Of a DNA stretch of 64,000 nt, positions 60,818 through 64,000 are shown in pieces (positions within the stretch are counted from its first letter, which is position 1; each line of letters opens with the position of its first letter). Source of the stretch: JACVRW01 sp963751105 (GTDB lineage: Bacteria; Actinomycetota; Thermoleophilia; Solirubrobacterales; Thermoleophilaceae). Location of the stretch: positions 2,108,001 to 2,172,000 of the forward strand of contig CAVVTG010000002.1 of assembly GCA_963751105.1 (NCBI GenBank). Reading direction: 5' to 3'. The position numbers and the translations under genes were made by a program. The notes below the pieces were generated by a model. It searched no databases and was not told the DNA's origin. It saw nothing but the letters and a program-made list of their open reading frames with translations.

Positions 60818-62016
60818 TACTTTACTTTCTGAAGTGTAGCGGAGGCTGCCCGGGCATCGTCACGCTCGCGCTCCCACCGGGTCACGGTACCCCGCAGCTG
60901 GACGAACGCGACTATTCCGGGCGGAATCGGCAGCCAGAAGGCGATCACGCGGTAGGTGAGGACGGCCGGGAAGACGATCGACTCGTCCACTCCGAAGAGC
61001 GTGAAGGCGCCGATCATCCCGGCGTCCACGGCCCCGACCCCGCCCGCGGGCGAGGGGATCAGGTTGGCCGCCATCCCCACGAAGAAGCCCTGCACGAGCA
61101 CGGCGAAGGGCACGTCGCCGCCGAAGGCCTCGAAGCTGGCCCAGAGCACGCCGATGTTGGCAGCCCAGAAGCCCACCGCACCGACCACCGCCAGCGCGCC
61201 TCGCTGCGGGTGGCGCACGTAGGCGATCGCGGTGCGCACCCCGGTGGCCAGAGTGGCCGGGCCCTTGGCCAGCCGCTGGAGGTAGCGCACCCGCCGGTAG
61301 CCGCCGGCGAAGCTCTGGATGCGGCGCTCGAAGTCCTGGGGAATCAGCGCGATCAGCCCGAACACGAGCATCAGCCCCGCGGCGACGGCGGCCGGGACCA
61401 CGGTGCCGCCGAAGGGCGCGTTGCCGGGAAGGACGTGGGTGCGCAGCAGGATCCCGAAGATCACGAGCGCCGAGAGGTAGACGCCGTAGGTGAGCGTGAG
61501 GAAGGCCACCATCCGGCAGGCCGAGCGCCGGCGCGGCATCCCGGCCTTGCGCAGCGCCCAGTAGGTGAGCACGATGCCGCCGGCGCCGGCGGCCGAGAAG
61601 ATGCGCGTGGCCGCCAGCCCGGCCATGGTGATCAGGTACGACGCCCGCAGGTCGAGCCGGCGGTGGATCTCGTCGTCGCGGGTGCCGCCCAGCACGCCGC
61701 GGAACAGCGCCACGTAGGCCCCGAAGGCGAGGACGTTGAAGCCGACGGCGATCACGAGCCAGTACCAGACGGCGTTGTCGAGGTTGTCCACCGCCTCGTC
61801 GGCGCCCACGATCTTCGGGAACAGCACGTAGATGGCGACCACGATCAGGACGATCAGAAGCAGCCCGGTGAAGATCTTGCGGCGGTCCTGCAGCAGCGAC
61901 TGGAGACTGCCGACGTCCTGGTCCTCGTCGTCCTCGTCACCGGCCTCGCGGTCGAAGTCCGGCCCCTCGTCGGGCAGGAAGTCCTCGCGCTCGATCCGCC
62001 GGTGGTCGGTCTTCAT
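60817..62016 (-). CDS. Lysylphosphatidylglycerol synthase/flippase-like membrane protein (YbhN/UPF0104)
   Basis: The ATG at 62016 (MKTDHRRIEREDFLPDEGPD) overlaps the upstream stop as TGATG. The 399-residue protein has a charged N-terminus and about eight transmembrane helices. GAGGIVLTYWALRKAGMPRR and LIPSPAGGVGAVDAGMIGAF are typical of the LPG synthase transmembrane/UPF0104 family. The C-terminal aminoacyl-transferase domain of MprF is missing, so it is a flippase-like or glycolipid-related protein rather than a full LPG synthase. The coupled order PAP2 - flippase - TrxB suggests lipid head-group metabolism upstream of TrxB. Confidence 0.83.
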   Translation of the reverse strand: MKTDHRRIEREDFLPDEGPDFDREAGDEDDEDQDVGSLQSLLQDRRKIFTGLLLIVLIVVAIYVLFPKIVGADEAVDNLDNAVWYWLVIAVGFNVLAFGAYVALFRGVLGGTRDDEIHRRLDLRASYLITMAGLAATRIFSAAGAGGIVLTYWALRKAGMPRRRSACRMVAFLTLTYGVYLSALVIFGILLRTHVLPGNAPFGGTVVPAAVAAGLMLVFGLIALIPQDFERRIQSFAGGYRRVRYLQRLAKGPATLATGVRTAIAYVRHPQRGALAVVGAVGFWAANIGVLWASFEAFGGDVPFAVLVQGFFVGMAANLIPSPAGGVGAVDAGMIGAFTLFGVDESIVFPAVLTYRVIAFWLPIPPGIVAFVQLRGTVTRWERERDDARAASATLQKVK

Positions 62017-62931
62017 CAGCCCGCTCGCGGCTCCAGCCGCTGGATCAGCCGGGCGATCCTCATGATCGCCGGCTCGGCGTGCGGCGCCACGCGCCAGATC
62101 CCCTCGGCCAGGGCCAGCCCGGCGAGCAGGTCCATCACGTAGTGCTCGCCGAGATAGACGAGGCCGAAGCCGAGGGTCAGCGAATAGGCCCAGCCGAGCT
62201 GCGGCGTGACCGGGCCCTACCTGGGACAGCAAGCGCGTTGCCATGACTGACGTACCGAAGTGGAGGGAGGGCATGGCGGCAAAGGGGTTGCCCTGAAGAG
62301 AACTGTAGAGCGGGTTCCAGAGACGTCGCCAGAAGCGCTCGCCCGCCTCGGCCATGATGCGCCGCACCGGGGCCATGTTGCCGTTCTCGCCCGCCCACCA
62401 GGGCGGCGCCGTGGGCACGGTCCAGTAGACGACGCAGCCCAGGTCGAAGCAGGCGGACATCATGACCGCCGAGCGAGGGTAGGTGTCGCGGTGCCTGATC
62501 AGCAGGTAGGCCAGCGTGCTCTGCGGCACGAGGAACCAGACCCAGTGCACCGCCGAGAGGCCGTAGTCGAGGGCTCGCACCCGGCCGGGGCGGCCGAGCG
62601 AACGTTGCAGGCGGATCGTGGGCGGGGTGCCGAGGCCGACGGCCGTGTCGAAGCGGATCGGGTAGTCGACCTTCAGCCGGCGCAGCAGCGCATCCGGGTC
62701 GTCGTCGGGCATGTCGAAGTGCGCGAAGTACGCCCACATCTGGAGGGCGTAGATGGATGCGTCGCGCAAGGGGGTGCGGGGCGCGGCCAGCGCGAGCGCG
62801 ACCGGGGCCGGCCACGACAGCGCCGACACCACAGGGGCCCGGAGCCTCAGGCGGTGCCGGACCAGCGGCGTGGCGACGCCGACCACCACCACACCCCACG
62901 CGATCGTTCGCAGGGCGCGAGTGCTTCTCAA
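62016..62931 (-). pseudogene. PAP2-superfamily (inositolphosphotransferase-like) gene split by a frameshift
   Basis: The first frame (about 62931-62218, start uncertain; TTG at 62931 is used) encodes hydrophobic segments and the motif MPSLHFGTSVMATRLLSQ with the PAP2 second-domain His. After VGP the frame changes near 62218 (GGTAGGGCCCGGTC). The next frame gives VTPQLGWAYSLTLGFGLVYL and GEHYVMDLLAGLALAEG with the third PAP2 motif, ending in a TGA that overlaps the flippase ATG. A single extra base explains it. The intact protein would be a membrane PAP2-type phosphotransferase. Confidence 0.72.
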
Positions 62932-63009
62932 GCGGCTGAGGATATCCCTCTCGGCAAGGGACCGTGCACGGTCAAGGAACCCCGCGGAAGGGAGCGAAAT
63001 GCCTCCGCA

Positions 63010-63565
63010 ATGACCTTCTCGCGCCTCCCGCTCGTCCCGCTCGTCCTCTTCGTGCTGCTCGTGCCCGCCGGCACGGCGCTGTCCGCACCGGCTGATTCCA
63101 GCGTCGCCGCCGGCAGCGGCGGCGCGCTCCGCCGGCCCGCCGCTGCAGTCGCGTGGCGGCGGCAGCGTGGCGCCGGCCGCGACCGAGGCGGGGTCGCCCT
63201 CCGAGGCCGGGAACTCCGGAGAGGCGGGTGCGCGCGGGCGCGCGTCGCAGGAGGAGGAGCCCACCGCCCCGGGCGGTGGCGAGCAGGATTCCGGCGGCGG
63301 CGAGGGCGGCACCGATCAGGGTGGCGAGGAGCAGCCCGCGAATCCCGACGAGCCCGTCGAAGAGCCGTCGGACGACGGCGCCACCGCTCCCGCCGGCGAC
63401 ACCCCCGACGGCGGCGGCGAGGCAGCGGCCACCGACTCGGGCTACGCCTTCCTGCCGTCCACCGGCCTCGAGGTGGCCACGCTCGCGGTGATCGGTCTCG
63501 GCCTGCTGATGCTCGGGAGCGCGCTGTTCCCGCGGCGGCGCGTGGCCGCCGGCAGCCGCCGCTAG
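63010..63565 (+). pseudogene. LPXTG cell-wall-anchored protein, frameshifted
   Basis: From ATG 63010 the first frame encodes a signal peptide (MTFSRLPLVPLVLFVLLVPA, then GTALSAPADSS). From about 63110-63160 the coding signal passes to another frame: a Glu/Gly/Pro-rich disordered region, then FLPSTGLEVATLAVIGLGLL with LPSTG, a hydrophobic helix and the basic tail FPRRRVAAGSRR, a sortase sorting signal. One base in the GC-rich stretch would restore one 184-codon gene. It would be a sortase-anchored, disordered surface protein. No sortase gene is in the window. Its stop shares CTAG with the convergent gene. Confidence 0.65.
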
Positions 63566-64000
63566 GCGTTTGCGTCTTCGGCGATCTCGCCGTCCACGCC
63601 CAGCGGCGACGACGGCGGGACGGACGGCGCGGCGGGATCCTCGATCGGGCCGGGCATCAGCTCCTCCGGCGACGGTATCTCGATGCCCAGCACCTTCATG
63701 CGCCGCTTGAGCGTGCGGTAGGCGTACCCGTAGATCTGGCGCGAGGTGTACCCGTAGGACACGTAGTCGCTCACGTCCTCCACGTAGGGCGGCGCGAACA
63801 CGTGGGCCGCGCGCGGCACCAGGTCGAGCACGACCCGCTCGACGGTGGCCCGGTGACGGGGATCGTCGTCGATGGCGTCGCGCAGAAAGCGCACACCGAA
63901 GGCCACGTGGCGATGCTCGTCGCGCTCGACCAGGCCGAAGCCCTCGCAGAAGCCCGGATACATGCCGTGCTCCACGAAGTAGTCGCGGATCAGGGTCTGG
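63562..64000 (-). CDS. Ferritin-fold R2-like (ribonucleotide-reductase-beta-like) protein, 5' partial
   Basis: The frame is open to the window end, where it reads QTLIRDYFVEHGMYPGFCEG; the gene continues outside. FGLVERDEHRHVAFGVRFLR is the E-x-x-H metal-binding helix of R2-type diiron/Mn-Fe proteins. The C-terminal part has DYVSYGYTSRQIYGYAYRTL and a proline-rich tail. It could be a ribonucleotide reductase small subunit or an R2-like ligand-binding oxidase; without the N-terminal half this cannot be decided. No large subunit is visible. Confidence 0.7.
   Translation of the reverse strand, partial: QTLIRDYFVEHGMYPGFCEGFGLVERDEHRHVAFGVRFLRDAIDDDPRHRATVERVVLDLVPRAAHVFAPPYVEDVSDYVSYGYTSRQIYGYAYRTLKRRMKVLGIEIPSPEELMPGPIEDPAAPSVPPSSPLGVDGEIAEDANA

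Overview
The window is a GC-rich bacterial chromosome segment, with GTG and TTG starts common and genes closely packed on both strands. The gene content suggests a high-GC actinobacterium, most likely of the Thermoleophilia/Solirubrobacterales type. The supporting signs are a DUF1015 protein, a Ddn-type deazaflavin (F420) oxidoreductase, a secreted multi-PKD protein, a BTAD-type regulator, an actinobacterial-style AcnA and a CysA-type rhodanese. This is inference from family content; there is no rRNA or other direct marker. No phage, insertion sequence, integrase, plasmid origin or CRISPR array is visible.

Layout. 1-4.6 kb: the 3' end of a UvrA-like gene, a GntR regulator divergent from a 2,2-dialkylglycine decarboxylase gene (dgdA) with twin palindromes between them, an alpha/beta hydrolase, a degenerate GGDEF protein and a Sap/GAP-like membrane protein. 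4.6-15.8 kb: an accessory-looking stretch with gene remnants (dihydrofolate-reductase-family, SnoaL-like, neutral zinc metallopeptidase, epoxide hydrolase tail) and a dispersed non-coding repeat of about 120-180 bp. Intact genes here include a secreted beta-helix protein, ridA, an RNase H, a Ddn-like oxidoreductase, a ScyD/E-like propeller, two tandem epoxide hydrolases and a thioredoxin-fold protein. 15.9-25.1 kb: two tRNA genes (Arg-UCU, Pro-UGG), an HhH-GPD protein, DUF1015, the PKD protein, then a cobalamin adenosyltransferase / OsmC / Nudix run and a rhodanese. 25.1-39 kb: acyl-CoA metabolism (thiolase, acyl-CoA dehydrogenase, two crotonases, 3-hydroxyacyl-CoA dehydrogenase) mixed with a 1,126-residue BTAD-ATPase-TPR regulator, a BBE-type flavin oxidase, a Ser/Thr kinase, a class-C beta-lactamase-fold hydrolase and a lipoprotein esterase. 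38.8-43.3 kb: two TetR systems whose operators can be read directly. 43.4-54 kb: aconitase, an AlkZ-like winged-helix protein, a PHP phosphoesterase, an EamA exporter, a PLP deaminase/aldolase and two translationally coupled sulfatases. 54-64 kb: a CoA-transferase/GNAT fusion, a cyclase-like AAA regulator that ends early, a GYD remnant, a PAP2 (frameshifted) - flippase - TrxB - sugar-lactone-oxidase-like operon, a frameshifted LPXTG protein and the end of an R2-like ferritin-fold gene.

The beta-oxidation-type enzymes could together oxidise acyl-CoA to acetyl-CoA; the thiolase most resembles 3-oxoadipyl-CoA thiolase. They are dispersed, not one operon. The items most worth following are the dispersed repeat and the gene decay around it (5-16 kb), the three clear operator arrangements (1.2, 39.4, 42.7/43.3 kb), the apparent deletion joining two truncated convergent genes at 58.1 kb, and convergent gene pairs that share a four-base palindromic stop. 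Four genes are broken by what look like single-base indels; real decay and assembly error cannot be told apart from the sequence alone.
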